From Oecophyllibacter saccharovorans (lineage in GTDB: Bacteria > Pseudomonadota > Alphaproteobacteria > Acetobacterales > Acetobacteraceae), in the NCBI RefSeq assembly GCF_006542375.1, contig NZ_CP038143.1, forward strand, positions 1,736,001 to 1,800,000: a DNA stretch of 64,000 nucleotides, written 5' to 3'. The notes below the pieces were generated by a model. The model worked only from the letters and a program-made list of their open reading frames with translations, searched no databases and was not told the DNA's origin. Within the stretch, counting starts at the first letter, position 1. Every line of letters starts with the position of its first letter. Shown here one piece after another: positions 27,563 through 36,761 of this stretch. The position numbers were made by a program, and so were the translations under genes.

Positions 27563-28591
27563 TCAGGGTGAGGGCTGTGAAGGCGGTTGGGGCTTCTGCT
27601 GGCGCAGGTGGTACATCTCATAAAGCTGCCAGAGCAGGAGGATGGGAATGCCGACGACGATCTCGCGCCCGCGCCGCAGCAGCGAAAGGCTCAGCATGAT
27701 GTCAGCCGAGATGCCGAATACCAGCCCCAGCGCCACATAAGCCCCTTCCTGCACGCCCAATGCTGCGGGCACCATGAAACCGGCTGCCATGATACCGCAG
27801 ACAACGCCTTCAATGGAAACGGCATCGAAATAGGTCAGGTGTGCGCCCAGCAGCAGCAGTCCCAGCCAGGCCAGCCCCGCACTGCCGCACCAGCACAGAA
27901 GGTGGACAGCCGACCCGCCTGCAATGCGCCCCGGCCGACTCCAGAGCCGGTCCAGAAAGCTGCGGAAAGCCTGAGTGTTCTTGATCAGGGAGCCCTGCCA
28001 GCCCTCGGAGATGTGGCGGGCGAAGAAATGCGCGGCCCTGGTCAGCAATGTCCCGCCTTGCTGCTGGGTCCAGACAAAGCCTGCCATGCCCAGACTCAGC
28101 AGCCCCATGCCGATCAGGAGCGGCCAGATGAAGCGCCCTGCATCCTGGTGACCGATGAGGCAGAGAATGGCCAGGATGACAAAGACGATCATCGCCAGCA
28201 CTTCAGTGGTGATATCGACCAGGGTGGCCGCAACCGCTTCCGGCCAGGTCAGGGGGGCGCCGCTCGGGATGAGCCTGGGATGGCCGGCAACGGTGGCCCG
28301 CACGCCCAGGATCATGCCGCCCAGCTGGGAGAAAGGCAGGCATGTCCCGGCTGCGTCACGCACGGCGCGGGCGGCCACAAGGCGCAGGAAGGCGATCTCG
28401 GGAACAGCCACTTTCCAGGCGCAGCCAAGGCCGACATCCAGCACCAGCTGGCCTGCGATCAGAAGGCCGAAACCGCCTAGCCCCACCTTGGAAAGCGTGA
28501 CGACAATGGGGTGAATGCCGGCACGAAGGGTCAGGAAGCAGAAGAGAGCGACGCCGAACAGGGTGAGCGCGAGAGTGAGAGTCTTTTTCAA
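27563..28591 (-). CDS. hpnL: HpnL-type lysylphosphatidylglycerol synthase-like membrane protein
   Basis: Integral membrane protein of 342 residues with about eight hydrophobic segments, from LALTLFGVALFCFLTL at the start to IVVGIPILLLWQLYEM near the end. The PFSQLGGMILG and GIMAAGFMVPAALGVQEGAYV stretches are typical of the flippase-like UPF0104/HpnL group found beside hopanoid genes. Its exact role is not established; a part in lipid handling is the usual proposal. The start is a TTG, with only a weak ribosome-binding site. It is divergent from hpnA across a 354-base region. Confidence 0.82.
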   Translation of the reverse strand: MKKTLTLALTLFGVALFCFLTLRAGIHPIVVTLSKVGLGGFGLLIAGQLVLDVGLGCAWKVAVPEIAFLRLVAARAVRDAAGTCLPFSQLGGMILGVRATVAGHPRLIPSGAPLTWPEAVAATLVDITTEVLAMIVFVILAILCLIGHQDAGRFIWPLLIGMGLLSLGMAGFVWTQQQGGTLLTRAAHFFARHISEGWQGSLIKNTQAFRSFLDRLWSRPGRIAGGSAVHLLCWCGSAGLAWLGLLLLGAHLTYFDAVSIEGVVCGIMAAGFMVPAALGVQEGAYVALGLVFGISADIMLSLSLLRRGREIVVGIPILLLWQLYEMYHLRQQKPQPPSQPSP

Positions 28592-28945
28592 GATCGAGGC
28601 CGCTGACTGTGGGAGTTGTGTGTGTATAAGTCAGGCAACGGGTTCGGCCAACCTTTGTGACAGGATAAAGGCGATAATGTCCCTGGGTCCCCCGCTTTCC
28701 CAGCTGCTTTGAGAGCAGCAGGTTCCTGGTCTGTGGCCGGTTCACCCTAAAGGCTGTGGGCACCCCGGCTCACGGATTGCTGAGCCGGTATTGAACATTT
28801 CCACATTGTCGTCACATTGCCCTACAGGCCAGAGCCGGTATATCTCTGGCAGCAATCGTTGCGGGGCTGATTCTGCCTGCCAGGCGCGGTTGCAGTCGTG
28901 GCGCCGGTGCCGGCCGAGGGATTGGAAGTTTGAGAGGGAGAATGG
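28592..28945. other. Divergent promoter region between hpnL and hpnA
   Basis: 354 bases separating the two hopanoid transcription units. No gene is seen. It must contain the promoters for both directions; one candidate pair for hpnA is listed separately. Confidence 0.6.
28817..28844 (+). promoter_or_regulatory. Candidate sigma-70 promoter for the hopanoid operon
   Basis: TTGCCC and TATATC are separated by 16 bases, each matching four of six consensus positions, about 100 bases ahead of the hpnA start. Weak evidence; other promoters are possible. Confidence 0.3.
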
Positions 28946-29941
28946 ATGAGCGGCCCACAAGAGAGGACACTCGTTACCGGGGCAACAGGGTTTGTAGGCT
29001 CAGCCGTGGCGCGGACCCTGCTGGAGCGCGGGCATAACCTGCGTCTGCTCGTGCGCCCGACATCCGACCGCTCCAATGTCCGTGATCTGCCGGTGGAATA
29101 CGCGGTGGGTGATCTCAGCGATGCGGCCAGTCTTGAGGAAGCGCTCACCGGGGTGAAATACCTCTTTCACGTGGCAGCGGATTACCGGTTATGGGTGCCG
29201 GACCCGGCAGAAATGATGCAGGCCAATGTGACAGGCACCCGCCGCCTGATGCAGGCAGCCCAGCGTGCCGGGGTGGAGCGTATCGTCTACTGTTCGTCGG
29301 TCGCAGCGCTTGCAACGGCCAAGAATGGCGTGCCGGCTGATGAGGCAAGCCCGGTCAGCGCGGCGGAGATCGTGGGGGCCTATAAGAGGTCGAAATACCT
29401 GGCCGAGCAGGAAGTGCTGCGCCTGGTGCGCGAAGAGGGGCTGCCGGCGGTCATCGTCAATCCTTCCACCCCCATCGGCCCGCGCGACATCAAGCCCACC
29501 CCCACGGGAAAGATGATTTTCGACTGCATGCGCGGCCGCATGCCCGCTTATGTGGATACGGGGCTGAACATCGTGCATGTCGATGATGTGGCCGAAGGAC
29601 ACGCGCTGGCTTTCGAGCGCGGGCGCATAGGTGAGAAATATATTCTTGGTGGCGAAAACCTGATGTTGCGCGAGTTGTTTGAGCTCATCAGCGCCTGCTC
29701 GGGCAGGCGTCCGCCACGTTTCCAGGTCAGCCGCAAGGCGCTGTATCCCCTGGCCCTCGCTGCTGAAGGGGCGGCGAAGGTTTTCGGCATTCAGCCCATC
29801 GTGACGCGTGAGATGCTGAGCATGTCGCGCAAGCTCATGTTCTTTTCTACTGCCAAAGCGGAACGGGAGCTGGGCTACGCGCCGCGCTCTGCACAGGAGG
29901 CAGTGGCAGCGGCGGTGGAAGGGTTCCGCGAGCGGGGCTGA
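28946..29941 (+). CDS. hpnA: Hopanoid-associated sugar epimerase/dehydratase HpnA
   Basis: Extended short-chain dehydrogenase of 331 residues. NAD(P)-binding GATGFVGSAVA near the N terminus, the catalytic region CSSVAAL, and the YxxxK pair as YKRSKYLAEQ, with NPSTPIGPRDIKPTPTG typical of the HpnA group. It probably works on the sugar part of extended hopanoids. GAGAGGGAG precedes the ATG. First gene of the operon hpnA-B-C-D-E-shc-G. Confidence 0.92.
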   Translation: MSGPQERTLVTGATGFVGSAVARTLLERGHNLRLLVRPTSDRSNVRDLPVEYAVGDLSDAASLEEALTGVKYLFHVAADYRLWVPDPAEMMQANVTGTRRLMQAAQRAGVERIVYCSSVAALATAKNGVPADEASPVSAAEIVGAYKRSKYLAEQEVLRLVREEGLPAVIVNPSTPIGPRDIKPTPTGKMIFDCMRGRMPAYVDTGLNIVHVDDVAEGHALAFERGRIGEKYILGGENLMLRELFELISACSGRRPPRFQVSRKALYPLALAAEGAAKVFGIQPIVTREMLSMSRKLMFFSTAKAERELGYAPRSAQEAVAAAVEGFRERG

Positions 29942-30021
29942 GGAACGGGTCTTGCAGGCACCCTGTCGGGCGCCCTGCACAGTAAGGGCAGGGCCGTCCT
30001 GCAGACAGGGAGTGAAGAAAG

Positions 30022-31254
30022 ATGGCAAAGACGCAGGCAGGCCAGTCCAGGCGAAAACCTGTTTCACGGCGCGACAAGATGCTTTTTTCAGCCGGCGTGC
30101 TCTCTCTGCTCAGCTGGTTCGTTCTGCTGTTCTGCAACGGAAAGTTCTGGTACGGAGGGCCGTGGCTGAAGGAAAATCTCCAAGCTTCTCCCAAGGAAAC
30201 ACGCTGGCCCGATGTCGTGGTGATCGTGCCGGCCCGCGATGAAGCTGCTTCAGTAAGTGCCAGTGTCGCTTCCCTGCTGGCCCAGGACTATCCCGGCGCC
30301 TTTCGGGTAGTGCTCGTTGACGATGAAAGCACTGATGAGACGGCAAAGCTGGCCCGCACCCTTCCGGATCCGGACAAACGCCTCACTGTTCTGCACGGGG
30401 CGGTGCGCCCTGCTGGGTGGAGCGGCAAGCTCTGGGCGGTGCAGCAGGGGCAGGAGGAAGCTTTTGAGTGGCTGTCGGATGAAGGCATGGTCCTGCTGAC
30501 CGATGCCGACATCGTCCATGCGCCTGATCATCTCACCACCCTCGTGCGTCGTGCCCGCCAGGACAGGCTGGACCTGATTTCAGAAATGGTGCGCCTCAAT
30601 GTGGGGGGCTTCTGGGAAAAAGCGCTTGTTCCGGCCTTTGTCTATTTCTTTGCCATGCTTTATCCCTTCCGCAAGATCGCCGATCCGACTTCGCCTGTGG
30701 GCGGGGCGGCCGGTGGAACGGTCCTGCTCAGGCGGGTGATGCTGGAGAAGATCGGCGGGATCGCCTCGCTGCGGGATGCGCTGATCGATGACTGCACGCT
30801 TGGGGCGCGTGTCAAGCAGGCGGGTGGGCGGCTTTACCTTGGCTGCAGCGAGCAGGCCTGGTCCATCCGCGCCTATCAGCGGCCGGAAGAGATCTGGCAC
30901 ATGATCGCCCGTAACGCTTACGTCCAGCTGCATTACTCTCCCTGGCGGCTGTTTGGAGTGCTGCTGGCCATGATGCTGGTCTGGGTGCTGCCGGTCAGCC
31001 TGTTGCTCTTCGGACGTGGGAGGAAAAGGGGGCTGGGCGCGCTGGTTTACGGGCTGAGCTGCCTGAGCTTCGTGCCCACCCTGCGCTGGTTCAATCTTTC
31101 CCTGTGGCGGGTGCTGCCCCTGCCGCTGGTGGCCTGTTTCTACCTGATGGCCACGCTGGGCTCGGCAGCAGACCATTACCGGGGCCGCGGCGTGCAGTGG
31201 CGGGGGCGCTCCTATGCGGAAGTTACACCGCAAGAGCTGCACCCGCCCTCCTGA
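30022..31254 (+). CDS. hpnB: Hopanoid-associated glycosyltransferase HpnB
   Basis: Family-2 glycosyltransferase, 410 residues. One N-terminal membrane segment (FSAGVLSLLSWFVLLF), then the GT-A core: VVIVPARDEA, VVLVDDESTDETA, the DxD-like LLTDADIVH, and the acceptor-side LIDDCTLGARVKQAGG. Two to three more membrane segments follow near residues 309-375. HpnB is expected to add a sugar to the hopanoid side chain at the inner membrane. Its 3' end lies just before hpnC. Confidence 0.92.
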   Translation: MAKTQAGQSRRKPVSRRDKMLFSAGVLSLLSWFVLLFCNGKFWYGGPWLKENLQASPKETRWPDVVVIVPARDEAASVSASVASLLAQDYPGAFRVVLVDDESTDETAKLARTLPDPDKRLTVLHGAVRPAGWSGKLWAVQQGQEEAFEWLSDEGMVLLTDADIVHAPDHLTTLVRRARQDRLDLISEMVRLNVGGFWEKALVPAFVYFFAMLYPFRKIADPTSPVGGAAGGTVLLRRVMLEKIGGIASLRDALIDDCTLGARVKQAGGRLYLGCSEQAWSIRAYQRPEEIWHMIARNAYVQLHYSPWRLFGVLLAMMLVWVLPVSLLLFGRGRKRGLGALVYGLSCLSFVPTLRWFNLSLWRVLPLPLVACFYLMATLGSAADHYRGRGVQWRGRSYAEVTPQELHPPS

Positions 31255-31288
31255 CTGCCCCGGAGAAAAGACACTGGAGGAAAGACAA

Positions 31289-32242
31289 GTGACTGAAGCG
31301 ATGGTCGAAACGATGGCTGTGCCTGAAATGCCAAATTCGGAAATGCCGAACCCGGAAATGACAGCCCGCCAAGAAGGCCGGACTGCAGAAGCCTGGGCGA
31401 AAAGGGATGTCTCTTCTTCCAAGACCGGCGCCGATGAGAACTTCCCGACCGGTTCCCTGCTGATCAGCCCTGCGCTGCGCCCGGTGGTGCATGCTTATTA
31501 CCGTTTTGCGCGCATTGCCGATGACGTGGCCGACACGACGGAACTCACCCCTCAGGAGAAGCGCGCGCGCCTTGCGGCCTTGAACGGAATTCTCGAAGGC
31601 ACGGCCCAGACGCCCGAGCGCGCTGATGCCCGCAGCGCTGCAACCCTGCGCCAGGCGTTGCTTGAAGTCGGTGTGCCGCTCTCAGTCGCCACAGATCTTC
31701 TGGTGGCCTTCAGGGAAGATACGGAGAAAGACCGCTACGAAACCTGGGATGAGCTTCTGCATTACTGCCGCTATTCAGCCAATCCGGTCGGCCGTTTTCT
31801 GCTGGCCCTCCACCGCGAGGGCCGGGCGACTTTTCCCCTTTCCGATGCGCTGTGCACGGCCCTGCAGGTTATCAATCACCTGCAGGATGTCTCAGGAGAC
31901 CTGCGCAGGCTCAACCGGTGCTACGTCCCCCAGCTCTGGCTGGAGCAGGAAGGGGTGAAAACCGAAGATCTGGCCCTGGGATGCAGCAAGCCCGGTGTGC
32001 GGCGGGTCATGAACCGCATGCTTGACCATGTGGAGGAGCTGAACCGCCAGGCGCGCAGGCTGCCCGGGGTGATCGCTGATCGGCGCCTGCGGCTTGAAGC
32101 TGCTGTCGTGGTGGCGCTGTGTTGCCGCCTGACAGCCAGGCTGCGCCGGCAGGATCCGCTGGCGGAGCGCGTGGCGCTGTCACGCGGTGACGGTCTGCGG
32201 GCGCTGGCCTGGGCGCTCCGTTTCTGGAACGTCCCTGCCTGA
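31289..32242 (+). CDS. hpnC: HpnC (hydroxysqualene synthase), squalene/phytoene synthase family
   Basis: Second of the three enzymes turning farnesyl-PP into squalene in hopanoid producers (presqualene-PP to hydroxysqualene). Trans-isoprenyl synthase fold: first aspartate region FARIADDVADT, second INHLQDVSGDL. I chose GTG 31289 because TGGAGGAAAG lies just upstream; this gives 317 residues with a 45-residue Met/Glu-rich N-terminal tail (repeated PNSEMPNPEM-like units) before the conserved ENFPTGSLLISP. An upstream in-frame start would overlap hpnB. Confidence 0.92.
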   Translation: MTEAMVETMAVPEMPNSEMPNPEMTARQEGRTAEAWAKRDVSSSKTGADENFPTGSLLISPALRPVVHAYYRFARIADDVADTTELTPQEKRARLAALNGILEGTAQTPERADARSAATLRQALLEVGVPLSVATDLLVAFREDTEKDRYETWDELLHYCRYSANPVGRFLLALHREGRATFPLSDALCTALQVINHLQDVSGDLRRLNRCYVPQLWLEQEGVKTEDLALGCSKPGVRRVMNRMLDHVEELNRQARRLPGVIADRRLRLEAAVVVALCCRLTARLRRQDPLAERVALSRGDGLRALAWALRFWNVPA

Positions 32243-32390
32243 AAGACGCGCCTCTTGGCCTGACGGGAGATTTAACGCTAGATAAGGCAGCAGGCGGTCG
32301 GGAAAGGCCTGGATAAGTTCCTGCCCCTGACTGAAGGACCGAGGCGTAACTGCAAATAACAACCGAAAAGGGCAGGGGACTGAACAGAAG

Positions 32391-33269
32391 ATGAAAAAGG
32401 ATGCGTCTCTCGGGCTGGTCTGCGCCCCTGCGGATCTCGCAGCGGTGGAAGAGATCGTCACGCGTTCCGGCACTTCCTTTGGCAAGGGCATGCGTATCCT
32501 GCCGCCGGCGCGGCGTGATGCGATGTTCGCCGTCTATGCCTTCTGCCGCGAAGTCGATGACATTGCCGATGGCGACAGTGCCCATGAAGACCCCCGCGCT
32601 GCCCTGGGGGCCTGGCGGGAGCGGATTTCGGCGCTGTACCGCACCCGTGAGGGACGTGATGCGCTTGACCGCGTTCTGCTGGCGGCGATCGAGCGCTTTC
32701 ACCTGCGGGAAGAAGACTTCCTGGCTGTCATCGACGGCATGCTCATGGATTGCGGCGCGCCGATCGTCGCCCCTGATGAAGAGACGCTCGATCTGTACTG
32801 CGACCGGGTGGCTTCAGCAGTCGGTCGGCTTTCCGTACGCATTTTCGGCACGCCCGAGCCTGTGGGCGACGAGGTGGCACACCATCTGGGGCGGGCGCTT
32901 CAGCTGACCAACATCCTGCGTGATGTTTCAGAAGATGCGGAACGCGGGCGGCTCTATCTGCCGCGGGAGCTGCTGAAGCGCTTCGGGGTGCCGACCGACC
33001 CCAGAGAAGCGCCTTATGCCCGGGGGCTCGACGGGCTGTGCCGCGTTCTGGCCGCGCGGGCCCAGGACCATTTCCGCAAGGCTGAAGAGCTCATGCGGCG
33101 CTGCCCCCCTGCCACCATCCGCCCCGCCCGCGTCATGGCCGCCTCCTATGAAGTGGTGCTTGGCGCGCTGATGCGCCGCGGCTGGCGTAATCCGGCAGCG
33201 GCGCTCCATGTGTGGGACGGCTGGAAGAAGTTCAGGATGCTGCTGGCCTGGGCAGGGCTGTCCTTGTGA
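32391..33269 (+). CDS. hpnD: Presqualene diphosphate synthase HpnD
   Basis: Condenses two farnesyl-PP to presqualene diphosphate. 292 residues with SGTSFGKGMRILP, the first Asp motif CREVDDIADGD, and the second LTNILRDVSEDAERGRLYLP. 148 bases separate it from hpnC, the longest gap inside the operon; nothing recognisable lies there. Its stop overlaps the GTG of hpnE by four bases. Confidence 0.95.
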   Translation: MKKDASLGLVCAPADLAAVEEIVTRSGTSFGKGMRILPPARRDAMFAVYAFCREVDDIADGDSAHEDPRAALGAWRERISALYRTREGRDALDRVLLAAIERFHLREEDFLAVIDGMLMDCGAPIVAPDEETLDLYCDRVASAVGRLSVRIFGTPEPVGDEVAHHLGRALQLTNILRDVSEDAERGRLYLPRELLKRFGVPTDPREAPYARGLDGLCRVLAARAQDHFRKAEELMRRCPPATIRPARVMAASYEVVLGALMRRGWRNPAAALHVWDGWKKFRMLLAWAGLSL

Positions 33270-34573
33270 GCCTTCCTCCTCCGGCACGTGTTCACATCAT
33301 CGGGGGAGGGTTGGCTGGGCTTTCAGCGGCTGTGGAACTGGCACCCCAGACGCAGGTGCGCCTGTATGAGGCTGGCCCGTCCTGCGGGGGGCGGGCCAGG
33401 TCCTATTATGACCGGGCCCTGGAGACCGAGATCGACAACGGCAACCATCTTCTGCTTTCAGCCAATCCGTATACGTTCCGTTATCTCGATCTGCTGGGCG
33501 CGCGCGATACCCTGCGCACACCGGGTGCGCCTCTCTTTCCATGGTATGACCTACGGGACGGGCTTGCCTGGCACCTGAATCTGGGGCGCGGCAGGATTCC
33601 CTACTGGCTGCTGTCGCCCCATACGCGCGTGCCCGGCATGCGGCTGCGTGAAATGGCCGGGCTGAGAAACCTTCTGCGCGCCGGGCCCGATGAGGTGGTG
33701 GCGGATTGCCTGGTACCAGGCGAGTTCAGCCGGCGCCTCCTGGAGCCCCTCGCTGTATCGGCGTTGAATACGGACATCGATTCCGGTAGCGCCCAGCTGC
33801 TCGGCACCATCGTGCGCCGCACCCTGGCCAAGGGCGGCACTGCCTGCCAGCCCTGGATGGCAGCCAGGGGCCTTTCCAGAAGTTTCGTCACCCCGGCCCT
33901 GGACTGGCTGAAGCGCTGCCATGCCGAAGTGCATACCGGCCAGCGCATCACCGAAATCGTGCGCGAGAAAGGTCGGGTCACGGCGCTGAACTCAGCCAGT
34001 GGGCCGATCAGGATCGGTCGGGATGAAGCCGTGATCCTGGCAGTCCCGCCAGTGGTCGCGTCGACATTACTCCCTGAAGTTGAAGGGCCGGATGCTTTTG
34101 AAAGTATCGTCAATGCCCATTTCAGGCTTCCTGTTTCCACCAGAGCCAAGGGCGTGGTGGGCAAGGCAGGGTTTGTCGGGCTGGTCGGCGGCATGGCGGA
34201 ATGGGTTTTTCTGCATGACCGTGTGCTTTCGGTCACAGTAAGTGCGGCCAACCGTTTTGCCGATATTCCCAGTGAGGTCATGCTCAATACGATCTGGGAG
34301 GAAATATCGCAGGCGCTTAATTCCGTCCTCACCACGCCTCTGCCTCTGACCCGCCCGCGTGCCCGGCTTATCCGGGAGAAACGCGCGACTTTCGCTGCCA
34401 CCCCATTGCAGGCGCGTCGTCGCCCGGGGGCGGTCACCAGCACGGTCAATCTGGCCCTTGCAGGGGACTGGACCGATACGGGCCTGCCTTCCACCATCGA
34501 GGGCGCCATCCAGTCCGGCCTGGCGGCCGTTGCCGCACTGGGCTTCAGGTCAGGCTATTCAAAACAAGACTGA
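33266..34573 (+). CDS. hpnE: Hydroxysqualene dehydroxylase HpnE
   Basis: FAD-dependent amine-oxidase-type enzyme that reduces hydroxysqualene to squalene. Dinucleotide-binding VHIIGGGLAGLSAAVEL near the N terminus followed by YEAGPSCGGRARS, and a C-terminal FAD segment LALAGDWTDTGLPSTIEGA. 435 residues from GTG 33266, chosen because GTGA overlaps the hpnD stop, giving translational coupling and beginning just before the Rossmann motif. Confidence 0.94.
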   Translation: MSLPPPARVHIIGGGLAGLSAAVELAPQTQVRLYEAGPSCGGRARSYYDRALETEIDNGNHLLLSANPYTFRYLDLLGARDTLRTPGAPLFPWYDLRDGLAWHLNLGRGRIPYWLLSPHTRVPGMRLREMAGLRNLLRAGPDEVVADCLVPGEFSRRLLEPLAVSALNTDIDSGSAQLLGTIVRRTLAKGGTACQPWMAARGLSRSFVTPALDWLKRCHAEVHTGQRITEIVREKGRVTALNSASGPIRIGRDEAVILAVPPVVASTLLPEVEGPDAFESIVNAHFRLPVSTRAKGVVGKAGFVGLVGGMAEWVFLHDRVLSVTVSAANRFADIPSEVMLNTIWEEISQALNSVLTTPLPLTRPRARLIREKRATFAATPLQARRRPGAVTSTVNLALAGDWTDTGLPSTIEGAIQSGLAAVAALGFRSGYSKQD

Positions 34574-34709
34574 CAGGGCATATAGAGGCCCCGCATGTTC
34601 CGGTATCGGGCCGCAATGAACGATCTGAGATCGGCCGCAGTGATGTCTGGCTGCCTGTCCGCCCTTGCGGGGGCGGCATGATGGTTCTGTCTAGTAAGGA
34701 GAGTGTCCC

Positions 34710-36761
34710 GTGAGCGAGACGTTGTCCCGCCCCCCTTCCGAAACTTCCGTACCCTTGGTGGGTGGCATGCTGTCAGGGCAGGGCGCAGTAAACCTGTCGG
34801 CTGGTAAGCAGGGAGAGCTGGTTGAGACAAAGCTCGATCCGGAAACCGTTGATCAGGCCATCACCGGCGCCCACGCGGCCCTGGGCAAGCGCCAGAATGA
34901 GGACGGGCACTGGGTTTTCGAGCTGGAAGCCGATGCCACCATCCCCGCTGAATACGTGCTGCTGGAGCATTTTCTCGACCGCATTGACGAGGAACGGCAG
35001 AAAAAGATCGGCGTTTACCTGCGGCGCATTCAGGGTGCCCATGGCGGCTGGCCCCTCTACCATGACGGCAAGTTCGACCTTTCGGCGAGCGTGAAAGCCT
35101 ATTTCGCCCTCAAGGCAATCGGTGATGACCCGCAGGCGCCCCACATGAAGCGCGCGCGTGAAGCCATCCTGGCCCATGGCGGCGCTGAGCGCACCAACGT
35201 GTTTACGCGCATCCAGCTGGCCCTGTTCGACCAGGTGCCCTGGCGGGCGGTGCCGGTCATGCCGGTCGAGCTGATGCTGCTGCCGCGCAAGGCCTTTTTT
35301 TCTGTCTGGAACATGGCGTACTGGTCGCGCACCGTCATCGCGCCCCTGCTTCTCCTCGGCGATCTCAAGCCGGTTGCGCGTAACCCCAGAGGGGTGGACG
35401 TGCAGGAGCTCTTCCGGACGCCGCCCGGAAAAATCCGCGACTGGATCCGTGGGCCTTATCGCTCGCAGTGGGGGCGGGTCTTCAAATATCTCGACACCGC
35501 CCTGCGCCCCGTAGTGCCCTTTTTCCCGCAGAAGCTGCACCGCAAGGCAGTTGATACGACGCTCGCCTTCATCAAAAAGCGGCTGAGCAATGGCGGGCTG
35601 GGCGCCATCTATCCCGCCATGGCCAATGTGGTGATGATGTTCCGCGCGCTCGGCGTTCCCGATGAGGACCCGCATGCCGTGCAGGCCTGGCAGGCCATCC
35701 AGGACCTGATGATCGAGAAAGACGGCGAAGTCTACTGCCAGCCCTGCGTATCGCCGATCTGGGATACGGGTCTTGCAGGCCTGGCCATGCTCGAGACAGC
35801 AAGCGGGCCGCGCGCCACCCAGCCCCGCGAAACGCGGGAACGGCTTGAAAAAAGCGCTGCCTGGCTGAGGGAGCGGCAGATTCTGGACGTCAAGGGCGAC
35901 TGGGCGGTCAACGCGCCTGATCTGCGCCCCGGTGGCTGGGCCTTCCAGTATGAAAATGATTACTATCCGGATGTGGATGACACGGCCGTCGTCGGCATGC
36001 TCCTGCACCGGCTTGACCCCGAAACAAATGCGACCGCCATCGCACGCGCACGGGAGTGGATCATCGGCATGCAGAGCACCAATGGCGGTTGGGGCGCGTT
36101 CGATATCGACAATGACCTCGATGTCCTGAACCATATTCCCTTTGCCGATCACGGCGCGTTGCTTGATCCGCCGACGGCTGATGTCTCGGCGCGCTGTATC
36201 TCCTTCCTGGCCCAGCTGGGGCATCCCGAAGACAGACCGGTCATCGACCGCGCCCTTGAGTACCTGCGCCAGGAGCAGGAGGAGAGCGGCAGCTGGTTCG
36301 GGCGCTGGGGCACCAATTACATCTACGGCACCTGGTCGGTTCTCTGCGCGCTCAACATCGCCGGGGTGGACCCTAGGGACCCCATGGTCGTAAAGGCCGT
36401 GCAGTGGCTGAAATCCGTGCAGCGCGAAGATGGCGGCTGGGGAGAGGACTGCGCCAGTTATGAGGGCGCGCCCCAGGGCGTTTACAAGGAAAGCCTTCCG
36501 ACCCAGACGGCCTGGGCCGTGCTGGCCCTGATGGCTGCCGGGGAGCGTGAAAGCGAGGCGGTGAAACGGGGCATCGCCGCACTGACGCGGATGCAGGACG
36601 CCCACGGCGAATGGCATGAAGAACCCTATAACGCTGTCGGTTTCCCCAAGGTGTTCTACCTGCGCTACCACGGCTACAAGCAGTTCTTCCCGCTCATGGC
36701 GCTTTCACGCTACCGCAATCTGGGCGCCAGCAATTCCGGGCGGGTGGAATACGGCTTCTGA
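34710..36761 (+). CDS. shc: Squalene-hopene cyclase
   Basis: Cyclises squalene to hopene/hopanol on the inner membrane (HpnF). 683 residues. The protonating motif DVDDTA is in YYPDVDDTAVVGM, and several QW repeats are visible (QGAHGGWPLY, QSTNGGWGAF, QREDGGWGED). The GTG start follows AAGGAG. Its stop overlaps the hpnG start by one base (TGATG), so the two are coupled. Confidence 0.97.
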   Translation: MSETLSRPPSETSVPLVGGMLSGQGAVNLSAGKQGELVETKLDPETVDQAITGAHAALGKRQNEDGHWVFELEADATIPAEYVLLEHFLDRIDEERQKKIGVYLRRIQGAHGGWPLYHDGKFDLSASVKAYFALKAIGDDPQAPHMKRAREAILAHGGAERTNVFTRIQLALFDQVPWRAVPVMPVELMLLPRKAFFSVWNMAYWSRTVIAPLLLLGDLKPVARNPRGVDVQELFRTPPGKIRDWIRGPYRSQWGRVFKYLDTALRPVVPFFPQKLHRKAVDTTLAFIKKRLSNGGLGAIYPAMANVVMMFRALGVPDEDPHAVQAWQAIQDLMIEKDGEVYCQPCVSPIWDTGLAGLAMLETASGPRATQPRETRERLEKSAAWLRERQILDVKGDWAVNAPDLRPGGWAFQYENDYYPDVDDTAVVGMLLHRLDPETNATAIARAREWIIGMQSTNGGWGAFDIDNDLDVLNHIPFADHGALLDPPTADVSARCISFLAQLGHPEDRPVIDRALEYLRQEQEESGSWFGRWGTNYIYGTWSVLCALNIAGVDPRDPMVVKAVQWLKSVQREDGGWGEDCASYEGAPQGVYKESLPTQTAWAVLALMAAGERESEAVKRGIAALTRMQDAHGEWHEEPYNAVGFPKVFYLRYHGYKQFFPLMALSRYRNLGASNSGRVEYGF

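Noticed and set aside
34773-36671. A 632-codon open frame antisense to shc
   Set aside because: Its codons are the mirror of a high-GC gene; the protein has no recognisable domains, while the plus strand gives a full squalene-hopene cyclase.
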